Shown piece by piece: positions 46,920 through 56,057 of a stretch of 64,000 bases of DNA. Source of the stretch: Halobacteriovoraceae bacterium (GTDB lineage Bacteria > Bdellovibrionota > Bacteriovoracia > Bacteriovoracales > Bacteriovoracaceae); NCBI GenBank assembly GCA_002712005.1, contig PASP01000010.1, positions 1 through 64,000 on the forward strand. Reading direction: 5' to 3'. Position 1 is the first letter of the stretch. Each line of letters opens with the position of its first letter. Made by a program: the position numbers and the translations under genes. The notes beneath the pieces were generated by a model. The model had not been told where the DNA came from. It ran no database searches and saw only the letters and a list, made by a program, of their open reading frames with translations.

Positions 46920-47963
46920 TTAAGTTGCTTTAACTTTTTCCTGTGCTACAGGGGCTACCTCTTTTTCTTCAACTTTCATTGTTTGAGTTGATTGTTCTTT
47001 CTGTTGAATGCGACGTAATTTGTGATTCCTTTGAATACTTAAACGGCGTTCATTAATGGCCTTAGGTGAAATGCCGTGACTTACAATGAAACCTTTTTCA
47101 CTTAAATATTCAGTAACTCCCAGCCATTCATCATTCTCTTGATTGTCACTTCGTATCGTATTGTGCCAACTACAGATCGTTACCTTTTCTTCTTTGGCCT
47201 TTTCTTCAATCCAACTTTTTGCAAAGAGCATGATCGCAACATTGATTAGAAGAAAACTGATACTGATGGCCGGGATCGGTGACCAGTTGTAACTTTTAAT
47301 TAAAGGGATTGCGAAAATGGATGTTCCTAAGAGCTGAAAATAAAAGAACTTAAAACTATAAAAGAAGGCCTTAATTTTTAAATAGTCGTGATCTTTTTTG
47401 AGGTGGGTGATGGAAGTAATGAGCAGTACGGTTGAAGTGAGAAAGAGTGTTCCCGCTGAAAAGCCCACACTTTGGTCGTTTCCGGACTGATCAATAAGGG
47501 TTACATTTTGAAAGAGAAAGCCCCAGAGACCAATGACTGGTATAAAAGTCGCAATGAAATAGGTATAGAAAGATAGGCACTTCGAAATAAAATACTTATG
47601 TCCCGATAGAAAATTATGACAACCAAGCATCGTAAAAAAGGCAATCGTCATATAAGAACTAGGGTAATAATAAGGGTGATCGATTAAGTTTTGTCCCAAT
47701 ACTAATTGAACGACTGATGGAATTTGAAAGATCAAAAGAATGGCCGACATGAGAATTCGAATCTCATTAATCTTACTGAAACTAAAGAGAAGTAAAAGAA
47801 AGGAAATCGATGTCCAGATCGTCAGCACCGCATTCACACCATCGTTTAAAAAGAGCATAGGTGTGTTTGTCCCTAGGATGATTCCATTGAGAAAGACGGT
47901 AAAGAAAATTATGGCCCCGAGTGCTGTGGAGAGGATTTCTTTGGTTGAGATCTTGGTTTCCAT
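46920..47963 (-). CDS. Multi-pass membrane protein with degenerate SHGICP-type tail
   Basis: A 347-aa protein with about eight transmembrane segments (residues 10-250) and a cytoplasmic tail. The tail segment ICSWHNTIRS..WLGVTEYLSEK followed by VSHGISPKAI resembles the short Cys motif seen at the end of many PAS and receiver proteins (ICAxCKxIR..W..LE.Y...SHGICPxC). Here three of the four Cys positions are replaced (His, Ser, Ala). The membrane half has no recognised family; it recalls 7TM sensor input domains. The last 45 residues are charged and Glu/Lys-rich. SD weak. Possibly a truncated or output-less sensor. Confidence 0.6.
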   Translation of the reverse strand: METKISTKEILSTALGAIIFFTVFLNGIILGTNTPMLFLNDGVNAVLTIWTSISFLLLLFSFSKINEIRILMSAILLIFQIPSVVQLVLGQNLIDHPYYYPSSYMTIAFFTMLGCHNFLSGHKYFISKCLSFYTYFIATFIPVIGLWGFLFQNVTLIDQSGNDQSVGFSAGTLFLTSTVLLITSITHLKKDHDYLKIKAFFYSFKFFYFQLLGTSIFAIPLIKSYNWSPIPAISISFLLINVAIMLFAKSWIEEKAKEEKVTICSWHNTIRSDNQENDEWLGVTEYLSEKGFIVSHGISPKAINERRLSIQRNHKLRRIQQKEQSTQTMKVEEKEVAPVAQEKVKAT

Positions 47964-48132
47964 AACTTAATCTTAATCCTGAAATTGTGGATTATGTATA
48001 GTAATTATAAATAAATATTTTTCAAAGATGTGAGGATTTCTTCAACTTATTAGAATTAAAGAAGAGTTAATTGCTAGATATAAAAAATTAACTTTTTATT
48101 ATTGAGTTTTGCAAGAAAAAGGAGAGTCATAA

Positions 48133-48489
48133 ATGTCCAAAATTTATCATATTATCAAGGCCCAAGACTGGAAAGAGGCCCAAAAAGTTGGAACTTATGC
48201 TCCAGAGAGTTTGAAAAATGAAGGATTTATCCATTTTTCAAAAGCTGATCAAATTCTTGGAGTTGCTAATTCCTTCTATAAGAATCAAAACGATCTTCTC
48301 ATTCTACGTGTTGATCCTGATAAATTGAAGGCCGAGCTTAAAATTGAACCTCCTTTGGAAGCGCCAATGAGTGGTGTTTTATTTCCCCATCTCTATGGTG
48401 AATTAAATCTAGATGCAGTTGAGGGAAGTGTGAATTTCACAATGAACGAGGACGGATTATTTGAACTACCAGCAGACTTGATTGGATAA
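48133..48489 (+). CDS. DUF952 family protein
   Basis: A 118-aa protein with the DUF952 pattern: IYHIIKAQDWKEAQKVGTY, GFIHFSKADQILGVANSF, LLILRVDPDKL and FPHLYGELNLDAV. The fold resembles ADP-ribosyltransferase-like small proteins, but activity is not established. SD AAAGGAGA precedes the ATG by about 8 bases. An AT-only hairpin with T-run (48065-48097) lies in its leader. Eleven bases separate it from the DUF4442 gene, so the two form an operon. Confidence 0.85.
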   Translation: MSKIYHIIKAQDWKEAQKVGTYAPESLKNEGFIHFSKADQILGVANSFYKNQNDLLILRVDPDKLKAELKIEPPLEAPMSGVLFPHLYGELNLDAVEGSVNFTMNEDGLFELPADLIG

Positions 48490-48499
48490 GGATTAAAAA

Positions 48500-48958
48500 A
48501 TGAGTTTCTATCGTTCTCTTTCTTTGAAGACAGTCATTCGTTTTATGAACTTTTGGCCACCTTACTTTGGCGCTGGGGTAAAGATTAAATTACTCGATGA
48601 AAGTGAGATGATTATAAAAGTCTCTATGCCTCTTAAAAAATTGAATAAGAACTATGTGGGAACTCACTTTGGAGGCAGCCTCTATTCCATGGTTGATCCC
48701 TTCTATATGCTCATTTTGATGCAAAAATTGGGAAGGGATTATATTGTTTGGGATAAAGAAGCTCATATCTACTTCAAAAAACCAGGTAAAGACTGCGTTC
48801 ACTGTACCTTTAAAATTTCTGCTAAAGAGGTAGAGAGTATTCGATCTCAAGTGGCGGAACATGGAAAATATGAGCCCCTTTTTATTGCGACCATCTATGG
48901 CGAAAAAGGGGAGGTTGTTGCTGAGGTTGAGAAGAAACTATGGGTGAAAAAAAAGTAA
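48500..48958 (+). CDS. DUF4442 hotdog-fold thioesterase-like protein
   Basis: A 152-aa single hotdog domain. VGTHFGGSLYSMVDPFYMLI is the active-site-like helix segment of the DUF4442/PaaI-like group; YIVWDKEAHIYFKKPGKDCV follows. Relatives are acyl-CoA thioesterases, with unknown substrate here. SD AAGGA is 7 bases before the ATG. Its stop codon lies inside the following terminator stem. Confidence 0.85.
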   Translation: MSFYRSLSLKTVIRFMNFWPPYFGAGVKIKLLDESEMIIKVSMPLKKLNKNYVGTHFGGSLYSMVDPFYMLILMQKLGRDYIVWDKEAHIYFKKPGKDCVHCTFKISAKEVESIRSQVAEHGKYEPLFIATIYGEKGEVVAEVEKKLWVKKK

Positions 48959-48977
48959 GGCCAGAGTATGGCCTTAC
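48955..48977. terminator. Bidirectional terminator between DUF4442 and Tricorn genes
   Basis: A perfect 9-bp stem GTAAGGCCA / TGGCCTTAC with a 5-base loop between two convergent genes, preceded by an A-run. The T-tail on the right is weak. Confidence 0.7.
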
Positions 48978-48988
48978 TTATAGATAAC

Positions 48989-51900
48989 TTACTTTGGTAG
49001 CTTGGGAGCTTTTAGATTTGGAATATCCTTATTGAGATTTGGTCTCAAGGGGGGATTCTTCTTGGACCTTTTTTGAACTTCTTCAATGGCCTTTTCTAAC
49101 TGCTTATCAAGTCCTTTACTCCAGTCTTGAGGTGTATTTTCAACTTCAATATCTGGGTCCGTCCCATAATTTTCAACTTGATATCCTACATCTTTAAACC
49201 AAAAGCTAAATTCTGGCTGGCTCGTGATCGTTCCATCATTTAGAGGATGGCGGGGCCAAATTCCAACAACACCACCCCATGTTCTCTTTCCAATAAGAGG
49301 TCCAATATTCATAAGCTTAAAGCTGTGGGAGAAAATATCTCCATCGCTTCCGGCGTGCTCATTGGTGAGTGCAACGATTGGTCCATTGATCGCATAGGCA
49401 GGATAAGGCTCTATATCCATATATCTCGTTTTATCAAATCCGACGACCTTTTGGGCCAGGATTTTGAGAATATGCTGACTGACATGACCTCCACCATTGT
49501 ATCGAACATCAACGATGAGGCCTTCCTTAGTACACTCGCTTAGAAAATTACGGTAGAACTCACTAAATCCATGAACTCCCATATCGGGAATATGAACATA
49601 ACCAACTTTGCCTTTACTCATTTTATGAACATATTCTTTATTCTTATTAACCCAATCACGATAGCGGGCCATATGATGAGAGTAGCGAACTTTTATTTCT
49701 ACAGATTCACTCTTTTTAGCTCCCTTTCTCTTTACTTCAAGTAGAACCTTCTTACCATTGCGACCCATAAGACCTAGGTTTAAATCTTGAGCGCTTTGAA
49801 AGGGACGTCCGTCCATACCTAGAATCAAGTCTCCTTCATTAAGATAAACTCCGCTTTGTCTGAGAGGGGATGATGATTCTGATATCCAAGAGTCTCCTTT
49901 TGGTAGGGATTTTATGGTAAAGGTTTTTGTTTTCTCATTCCAATTGAGATCCGCACCTAAGTGTCCACTGGAGTGATTCTTTGGACGCCTATGATAATCT
50001 CCTCCAAACTCGTAACAGTGACTTGTTCCCAATTCTCCTTGCATCTCCCACATGAGATCACTTAATTCTTTTCTCGTATGAACTTTAGGTAAGAGATCTA
50101 AGTAACGTAAGTAGACTTCTTGCCAGTCTATGCGGTTCATATCCTCTGTCCAAAAATGTTCTCTTTGAAGGATCCACGCTTCTTGGTACATCTGTTTCCA
50201 TTCTTTTTTGGGTTCAATATAGAGCCGAATATTTGAGAGATCGATATGGCCATCTTTCTTATTATACTCTTCTCCATCTGAAGGTTTTCCCTCTGTCGAA
50301 ACAAGGCGCAGATCATCTTCTGTATCCATTAGAATATATTTTTGACCTGCAGAGAGTTCAAATCCATGACAGCCTTTTTGATACGTTTCTAGCTTTTTTT
50401 CTTTCAAGCAGAAGGTATAGAGTGTTGGTATTGATGGATGAGAACGAAGGGGGTTTAATCCTTTTACACTTTCTTTTAAGATGAAAATTTTATCTTCCAC
50501 TACTGCAATTTCTCTATATCCACCCAAAGGGAGAGGAAGAGAGAAAATTCTATCTTCAATCCCATCCCAGTCGATTGGGGTAGGAGATTCTTTTTCACTT
50601 TCCTTTGAGGACTCTTTTGAAACCTTTTTTACCTTCTTCGTCGTAGAGGTTTTCTTCGATCCTTTTTTGGAGACTTTCTTTTTTTGAGTTTGTTTTTCTT
50701 CTGCTAGATGCTCCTCGCTAGTATCGGACTCACTTTCTGAATCATTCTCTGGATCTTGGGGCTCAAAGTTTTCATACTGCTCTAGCGGTGAAGGGAGATC
50801 TTTTTGTAGTGCTATAGCATAGACTTTAGAAGCAAAGGGGAAACTAAGTTCAAAGTGGGTTTCACTATAGTTGGGATGAAATTCTCTGATACCTACAAAA
50901 TAGAGATATTCTCCATTTGGATCAAATATAGGATTTGAATCGGTGAGTACTGATGGAATCAGAGTTCGAGCTTTCTTTGACTTTAAATTGTAGAGCCTAA
51001 GTTCGTGAGTAGTTCTATTAATTGCTTCTGAATAGGCTAAATATTGTCCACAAGGAGACCAAGAGAATTTATCATAGTAGTGGTACCTATTCTCACAAAT
51101 AAGTTGGGTCTTCTTAGTTTTAAGGTTTATAAGAAAGAGTTGATTTCTATTATTACTTAATACTACAAGCTGCTCTTTGGGGTGAACGCAGAGATTTTGA
51201 ATTTTTCCCCATTCTTTCTTGGCGAATAGGGATTCACCTATCGGATCATATCGATCATCTTTCGTATCATAGGAAAAGAACTTCAGGGTTTCTTCGTTTT
51301 CATCATTAAGCTCAACAGCAAGCAGACCTTTATTTATTTGATTTCCTGATTTTGATTCAATAAAAGTCGGTTGCTTGTAGCGCTTATCTACATCACCCAA
51401 ATGAATGGGGGCGTGTGACCAAGGGCTACGGACAAAAATTTGACCACGGGTGATAAGGCCAAGCTTTGTTGCCTCGGAGTTTAATGTATATTCTTGTAAG
51501 TAATCTTCTGCTTCTTCAATTCGAGGAAGAGATTGATTAAAGGGTGAAGGAACTTGGATTGTGAGGACTTCACACCCACCCGTCTGTAAATCATGTTTAT
51601 AAAGATCAGCTCCAGCTTGATAGATGAGAGTTCCATCATCATAGCAAAAGTTACGAACATAGTACTTTTCACAATTTGTATGCCTCTTTACTTGGGTTCC
51701 TCGCTGATTACAAGAATAAATATTTCCAATTCCTTCGTGATCAGAAATGAAGAAGAGACGAGGATTTTTGCCCACTGTCTGATGATGAATCCATTGGGGA
51801 TTGGCCAAATTAGTTTTAAGAGATTTTAAAATCTGCTTAAATTCTCCTTTTGTTTTCCCTTCAGTTGATTCGAGCCATAGAGTTCCTGCAGTACCTCCTC

Positions 51901-52396
51901 GATATCTTTTCCATCGTGCCGGGTCACCCGTATTTCTACCTAGGACACGTAAATTTTTTAAAGTACTTAAAGCGGAGGCATGTCCTAAATTAAGGTCCTT
52001 GATCTCTAAGGTTTCGATATGGATCGAATAGAGATAAGTGACTCTTTGGCTGAAACTATGAGCATTACTGGTGTAGATAAGGGTTTTCTTATCTTTCCAA
52101 CCACAAATCTTTTGTACACCTTTAAAAGTGATCCTCTTTGAGAGACCGCCCTCTGTTGCGACGAGGTAGATATCTTTTTGACCTGAATAGGTATCTAGGT
52201 AAGCAATAAGACTACCGTCATGATTTATGAAAGGATCGCTTGCACTTCCTTTTGAATGAGTTAGACGGAAAGTTGCGGAGTTCGATTGGAGAGAAGTTCT
52301 CCACAGATCATCATCAGTTGAAAATATAAGGATATCTTTTTCTTTATTATAACTTGGAGTTTGGAGATAAGCATGAGAGTAGGGAGCTTGCTTCAT
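48989..52396 (-). CDS. Tricorn-like S41 protease
   Basis: An 1135-aa cytoplasmic protease (no signal peptide) that should trim peptides made by larger proteases. The N-terminal 600 residues form WD/beta-propeller repeats (for example STDDDLWRT, DGSLIAYLD, SPCGQYLAYSEA). A very charged linker rich in Ser, Glu and Lys (about 545-607) separates them from the catalytic half: His in GTSHCYEFGGD (about 795), a PDZ domain (815-890), nucleophile Ser in HAGSDGDIFSH (about 1013) and PDIEVENTPQDW. All three regions fit Tricorn of archaea. SD AAGGA lies 10 bases before the ATG. Long linkers of this type are not in the archaeal enzyme. Confidence 0.93.
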   Translation of the reverse strand: MKQAPYSHAYLQTPSYNKEKDILIFSTDDDLWRTSLQSNSATFRLTHSKGSASDPFINHDGSLIAYLDTYSGQKDIYLVATEGGLSKRITFKGVQKICGWKDKKTLIYTSNAHSFSQRVTYLYSIHIETLEIKDLNLGHASALSTLKNLRVLGRNTGDPARWKRYRGGTAGTLWLESTEGKTKGEFKQILKSLKTNLANPQWIHHQTVGKNPRLFFISDHEGIGNIYSCNQRGTQVKRHTNCEKYYVRNFCYDDGTLIYQAGADLYKHDLQTGGCEVLTIQVPSPFNQSLPRIEEAEDYLQEYTLNSEATKLGLITRGQIFVRSPWSHAPIHLGDVDKRYKQPTFIESKSGNQINKGLLAVELNDENEETLKFFSYDTKDDRYDPIGESLFAKKEWGKIQNLCVHPKEQLVVLSNNRNQLFLINLKTKKTQLICENRYHYYDKFSWSPCGQYLAYSEAINRTTHELRLYNLKSKKARTLIPSVLTDSNPIFDPNGEYLYFVGIREFHPNYSETHFELSFPFASKVYAIALQKDLPSPLEQYENFEPQDPENDSESESDTSEEHLAEEKQTQKKKVSKKGSKKTSTTKKVKKVSKESSKESEKESPTPIDWDGIEDRIFSLPLPLGGYREIAVVEDKIFILKESVKGLNPLRSHPSIPTLYTFCLKEKKLETYQKGCHGFELSAGQKYILMDTEDDLRLVSTEGKPSDGEEYNKKDGHIDLSNIRLYIEPKKEWKQMYQEAWILQREHFWTEDMNRIDWQEVYLRYLDLLPKVHTRKELSDLMWEMQGELGTSHCYEFGGDYHRRPKNHSSGHLGADLNWNEKTKTFTIKSLPKGDSWISESSSPLRQSGVYLNEGDLILGMDGRPFQSAQDLNLGLMGRNGKKVLLEVKRKGAKKSESVEIKVRYSHHMARYRDWVNKNKEYVHKMSKGKVGYVHIPDMGVHGFSEFYRNFLSECTKEGLIVDVRYNGGGHVSQHILKILAQKVVGFDKTRYMDIEPYPAYAINGPIVALTNEHAGSDGDIFSHSFKLMNIGPLIGKRTWGGVVGIWPRHPLNDGTITSQPEFSFWFKDVGYQVENYGTDPDIEVENTPQDWSKGLDKQLEKAIEEVQKRSKKNPPLRPNLNKDIPNLKAPKLPK

Positions 52397-52815
52397 AGGG
52401 CTTGAGTCCTTTATTTATATGAGTATATTGATTGGTTAATATTGATTTATCATTACTATTTTAAGAACCATGAAAGAATAGGCAATGAGAAAAAGAGAGA
52501 ACACATCGGAGTTGCCAGCTTCTTTGGGCAATTGAATCTCAACTTTTAGCGCAAATACTGTCAAAGTCTAGTCAACTTTTAAAATTTTTATGATTCGTAA
52601 AGAAGAATTTGATAGAATAGAAGATGTCTATGCACTTGAGAGCACCCTGTCATGAGCTAGATGATCTTCGCAATTAAATTGTCTAAATTAGGCGGAAATA
52701 GGGGGATATTTCACCCTTTTTATGTTGGCCAATGGGCCTTATGATGAAAGGATAATCCCTTGAATTGATTTGGGACAATTTTGCGACAAATGCAAAATTT
52801 TTGGAGTGAAAATAA
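52397..52815. other. 419-bp region between Tricorn and prc genes
   Basis: No full gene. It holds the divergent promoters. A 21-codon frame (52590-52655, MIRKEEFDRIEDVYALESTL plus Ser) looks protein-like but has no SD. A second 16-codon frame lies near 52485. An 8-bp inverted repeat AATTTTGC / GCAAAATT (52777-52799) sits directly before the prc SD and may be an operator or leader hairpin. No tRNA or repeat element was found. Confidence 0.6.
52777..52799 (+). promoter_or_regulatory. Inverted repeat in the prc leader
   Basis: AATTTTGC - 7-base loop - GCAAAATT, a perfect 8-bp inverted repeat ending 16 bases before the prc ATG and just upstream of its SD (TTGGAG). It could hide the ribosome site or bind a regulator. 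Confidence 0.35.
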
Positions 52816-55053
52816 ATGAAAAGAATTCTATCTTTAAGTGCGGCCCTTCTCTTCTTGCTTTCTTTTGCAAATATTCAGGCAAAAGTAGGTGAGTCAAAAG
52901 TTGATAATACTGAAAAACTTGTTGGAAACTTAATCCAAAGCCATCTCTCACGTTATCATTATACGGGAAAGACCTTAGATGACTCTCTTTCTAAGAATGC
53001 CTTTCAGGAATATATTAAGAAGCTAGACTATGGAAAGCAGTTCTTTCTTCAGAAAGATGTAGATAAGCTTTCTAAGTATCAATATAAAATGGACAATGAG
53101 CTGGTCTCTGGTAAGCACGAGCTTCTCGTTGTATCAATGGATCTTCATCAAAAGAGAATTAAAGAGCTTAATGATTATAGAAAATCTATCTTTAAAAAAG
53201 AGTTTTCTTTTAAAGACAAAGAATATTTAGAACTCGATCCAGAAAAAAGAGAATTCCCAGAAACAGAGAAAGAGCTTAAAGACTATTGGAGAAGAGTTTA
53301 TAAGCAATCTGTGTTGTCTCAATATATTTCACTCATGGAAGCTCAGGACGACTTAAAAAAAGAGCTTGCTGAAGCTAAGAAAGAGGGAAGTAAAAAAGAT
53401 TCTGATAAAGTGGCGAAAGCAGCAAAGAAAGATAAGAAGAAAAAGAAAAAAGAAGAAAAAATCCTCTCTGATGCAGAACTTATCAAAAAAGCTCATAAAA
53501 AAGTGAATGAGAAATATGAAAAAGTATTTGCTCGTCTAATGAAAGATGAGAGAGCGGACTACATGGAGAAGTTCTTCAATGCAGTAACAAGTGTATATGA
53601 TCCCCATACTGTATACTTCCCACCTAAGAGAAAAGAAGACTTTGATATCGATATCTCTGGTCAGTTAGAAGGGATTGGAGCTGTTCTTCAAGAAGATGGT
53701 GCCTATATAAAGGTCGTTAGAATTGTTCCTGGTGGAGCTGCTTGGAGACAGAAGGATCTTGAAGTTGATGATATTATCTTAAGCGCAGCAGAAGGGGATG
53801 AAGAGCCAGTTGATCTTGTAAATATGAGAGTTGACGATGCGGTTCGATACATCCGTGGTAAGAAAGGTACAATCGTTAAACTTACCGTTAAGAAAGTTGA
53901 TGGAACTAGAAAAGTGATTCCTATCGAAAGAGACGTGGTTCAAATTGAAGCAAGTTACGCAAAAGCTTCTGTTTTAAAACATAAAGAACTCAATATTCGT
54001 GTGGGATATATTCACGTACCTAAATTTTATCGTGACTTCAAAGACAGCTCACGCAGTTGTACAGCCGATGTTTTAATGGAGCTAAAGAGACTTAAAAAAC
54101 TTGATATTCAAGGAGTGATTCTTGACCTTAGAAATAATGGTGGGGGAGCCTTAAAAGATGCAGAAGAGATGTCTGGTCTTTTCATTAAGGAAGGACCCAT
54201 TGTTCAAATTAAAGGGCAAGGTGAAATTGATGTTCTAAAAGATACAAATACGAATATCACTTATGATGGTCCATTAATTGTTATGGTTAATCGCTTTAGT
54301 GCATCGGCATCCGAAATTTTAGCAGGTGCTATGCAAGATTATAAAAGAGCTGTGATTGTTGGTGGTGAACATACTCATGGAAAGGGGACTGTTCAGGCCA
54401 TCTTAGATTTTAATTCAACTCCTCTTATGAACTTCTTAAACAAAGACTTAGGTGGACTTAAGATTACAGTGCAGAAATTCTATAGAATTACTGGAGCCTC
54501 TACCCAATTCAAGGGAGTAACTCCTGATATTATTCTTCCAGATCCAATGGCCTATGCTGACAATAGAGAGCAAGATCTCGATTATGCCATTCCATGGGAT
54601 CAAGTTGATGCTCAAGAATATAAAGAATGGGATAAGTTTTCTTATGGACTTCCTCTTCTTAAGAAAAGAAGTGAGAAGCGTGTTTCTAAAAGTGAAAGAT
54701 TCAATAGAATTAAAGAGTCAATTGAGTATTTAACGAAGAAGAAAGATGAAACAAAAGTGAGTCTTAATCTGAAGGAAGTTCTTGCTGAAGATGAGAAGAA
54801 TAAGAAAGTCACAGATCGCCTTAAGGAAAAAGAAGAATCTAAGGATTTAGTTGTTCTTGATTTCGAAAAAAGTCTTATGGCCCATGAAAAAATTAATCCA
54901 GGTGAAGAAGTGCGTTGGAAGGAAGACTTTGAACAACGTAAAAAAGACTGGGTAAAGTCTCTTGTTGAAGATCCTATGATTGAAGAGACCATGTTTATTA
55001 TGGATGATATGATTCGCCAGGTTCAAGGCAAGAAACTGAGTATGGTTAAATAA
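52816..55053 (+). CDS. prc: Carboxy-terminal processing protease Prc (Tsp), S41 family
   Basis: A 745-aa periplasmic protease with signal peptide (MKRILSLSAALLFLLSFANI then QAK). Order: N-terminal helical domain (30-250) with a Lys-rich insert near 185-220, a PDZ domain (about 285-365), a catalytic domain with Ser 497 (RFSASASEILAGAMQDY) and Lys 523 (HTHGKGTVQ) as the dyad, then the DUF3340 C-terminus. The dyad spacing is one residue longer than in E. coli Prc (430/455). Prc degrades or trims periplasmic and murein-associated proteins. Two small genes follow closely. Confidence 0.93.
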   Translation: MKRILSLSAALLFLLSFANIQAKVGESKVDNTEKLVGNLIQSHLSRYHYTGKTLDDSLSKNAFQEYIKKLDYGKQFFLQKDVDKLSKYQYKMDNELVSGKHELLVVSMDLHQKRIKELNDYRKSIFKKEFSFKDKEYLELDPEKREFPETEKELKDYWRRVYKQSVLSQYISLMEAQDDLKKELAEAKKEGSKKDSDKVAKAAKKDKKKKKKEEKILSDAELIKKAHKKVNEKYEKVFARLMKDERADYMEKFFNAVTSVYDPHTVYFPPKRKEDFDIDISGQLEGIGAVLQEDGAYIKVVRIVPGGAAWRQKDLEVDDIILSAAEGDEEPVDLVNMRVDDAVRYIRGKKGTIVKLTVKKVDGTRKVIPIERDVVQIEASYAKASVLKHKELNIRVGYIHVPKFYRDFKDSSRSCTADVLMELKRLKKLDIQGVILDLRNNGGGALKDAEEMSGLFIKEGPIVQIKGQGEIDVLKDTNTNITYDGPLIVMVNRFSASASEILAGAMQDYKRAVIVGGEHTHGKGTVQAILDFNSTPLMNFLNKDLGGLKITVQKFYRITGASTQFKGVTPDIILPDPMAYADNREQDLDYAIPWDQVDAQEYKEWDKFSYGLPLLKKRSEKRVSKSERFNRIKESIEYLTKKKDETKVSLNLKEVLAEDEKNKKVTDRLKEKEESKDLVVLDFEKSLMAHEKINPGEEVRWKEDFEQRKKDWVKSLVEDPMIEETMFIMDDMIRQVQGKKLSMVK

Positions 55054-55062
55054 AGGATACTC

Positions 55063-55287
55063 ATGCTAGATAATATTGAATTAGAATCACTCATGAGCAA
55101 ACTTGAAAACCTTGAAGATGAGCAGCTTGCTGTTGAACTTCTTAGGGAACTCAATAATGCAACCTCACACTACGGAAAGCTCCTCATGAATCAAAATGAG
55201 GATCTTCCTCATGAGCATTGGAAAGACGAATGTGACAAAGCTAAGAAAAATGTCGATGAGGTTGTTCTTAGAATAAAGAATTTATAG
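55063..55287 (+). CDS. Small helical protein, 74 aa
   Basis: Unrecognised acidic helical protein (ELESLMSKLENLEDEQLAVE). It starts 9 bases after the prc stop with SD AAAGGA and is followed 35 bases later by the RDD gene, so all three are likely co-transcribed. No motif, signal or membrane segment was seen; coiled-coil propensity suggests a binding role. Confidence 0.65.
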   Translation: MLDNIELESLMSKLENLEDEQLAVELLRELNNATSHYGKLLMNQNEDLPHEHWKDECDKAKKNVDEVVLRIKNL

Positions 55288-55322
55288 AAATTGATATTTC
55301 TTACTCAATCTAGGATGGATTT

Positions 55323-56057
55323 ATGGGTGAAAAGAAAACGGATCAAAAAGAAAACTGGGATTTCAAAGTTCCTGAAAATAACAAAGAGAGGATTCAAGAG
55401 AAAGTAAGATCGAGAAGTGCTGCGCCTTCTCGTAAAGTTAAAACTCTTGATCCTATGACCGGTAATAAAGATCTTAGTGAAGCCAAAAAGAAACTACAGA
55501 CTCCTGGTAAGAAATTATCTATTGAGAACTCAGATGGAGCTAGAAAGAAGAGAACCACCCGTTCTCAACTTGCTCAGAAATATGACTTTCAAGACAAAAT
55601 AGAGAAGCTCATTTACACAAATCCAATCGAACGAATCGTTGCCGGTGTTATTGATATCATCTATTTAGGCGTATTAGGGTATAGTTCTCAGTTCCTTATT
55701 CCCATGGCCAAAAAAGAATATATGAAATTTCTTGTGGAAAACGGCATTAACCAAATGCTTGCACCAGAGACTCTTCATCAATATTTATGGATGGCTATAG
55801 CAAGTCTTTGCTTTCTCGCTCTTTATTTCCTACCAACTATGCTTCTTGGTAAGTCGATAGGAAAGGCCATGAAAGGCTATAGAATTGGCGATTCTAAGGA
55901 AGGAAATTCGATCTCTAGAGGAACTCTCTTTGTCAGAGAGTTCGTTCTACGACCGCTTTCACTTATTAGTGTTATTGGCCTAGGTTTGATGTTTACGAAT
56001 AAGAAGAATCAAACTCTTCACGATAAACTCTTAGGAACCTCTGTCTATTCAGATTAA
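55323..56057 (+). CDS. RDD-family membrane protein with long charged N-terminus
   Basis: A 244-aa protein: about 95 charged, disordered residues (rich in Lys and Arg), then an RDD domain with three hydrophobic segments. Family residues are RIVAGVIDIIYLGV, GKSIGKAMKGYRI, REFVLRPLS and the closing QTLHDKLLGT. RDD proteins are thought to be small ion transporters, with weak evidence. Third gene of the prc unit. The last four bases overlap the convergent PilT gene. Confidence 0.87.
   Translation: MGEKKTDQKENWDFKVPENNKERIQEKVRSRSAAPSRKVKTLDPMTGNKDLSEAKKKLQTPGKKLSIENSDGARKKRTTRSQLAQKYDFQDKIEKLIYTNPIERIVAGVIDIIYLGVLGYSSQFLIPMAKKEYMKFLVENGINQMLAPETLHQYLWMAIASLCFLALYFLPTMLLGKSIGKAMKGYRIGDSKEGNSISRGTLFVREFVLRPLSLISVIGLGLMFTNKKNQTLHDKLLGTSVYSD

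Noticed and set aside
48065-48097. AT-only hairpin followed by T-run before the DUF952 gene, considered as an attenuator
   Set aside because: An 8-bp stem made almost entirely of A-T pairs is too weak to trust.
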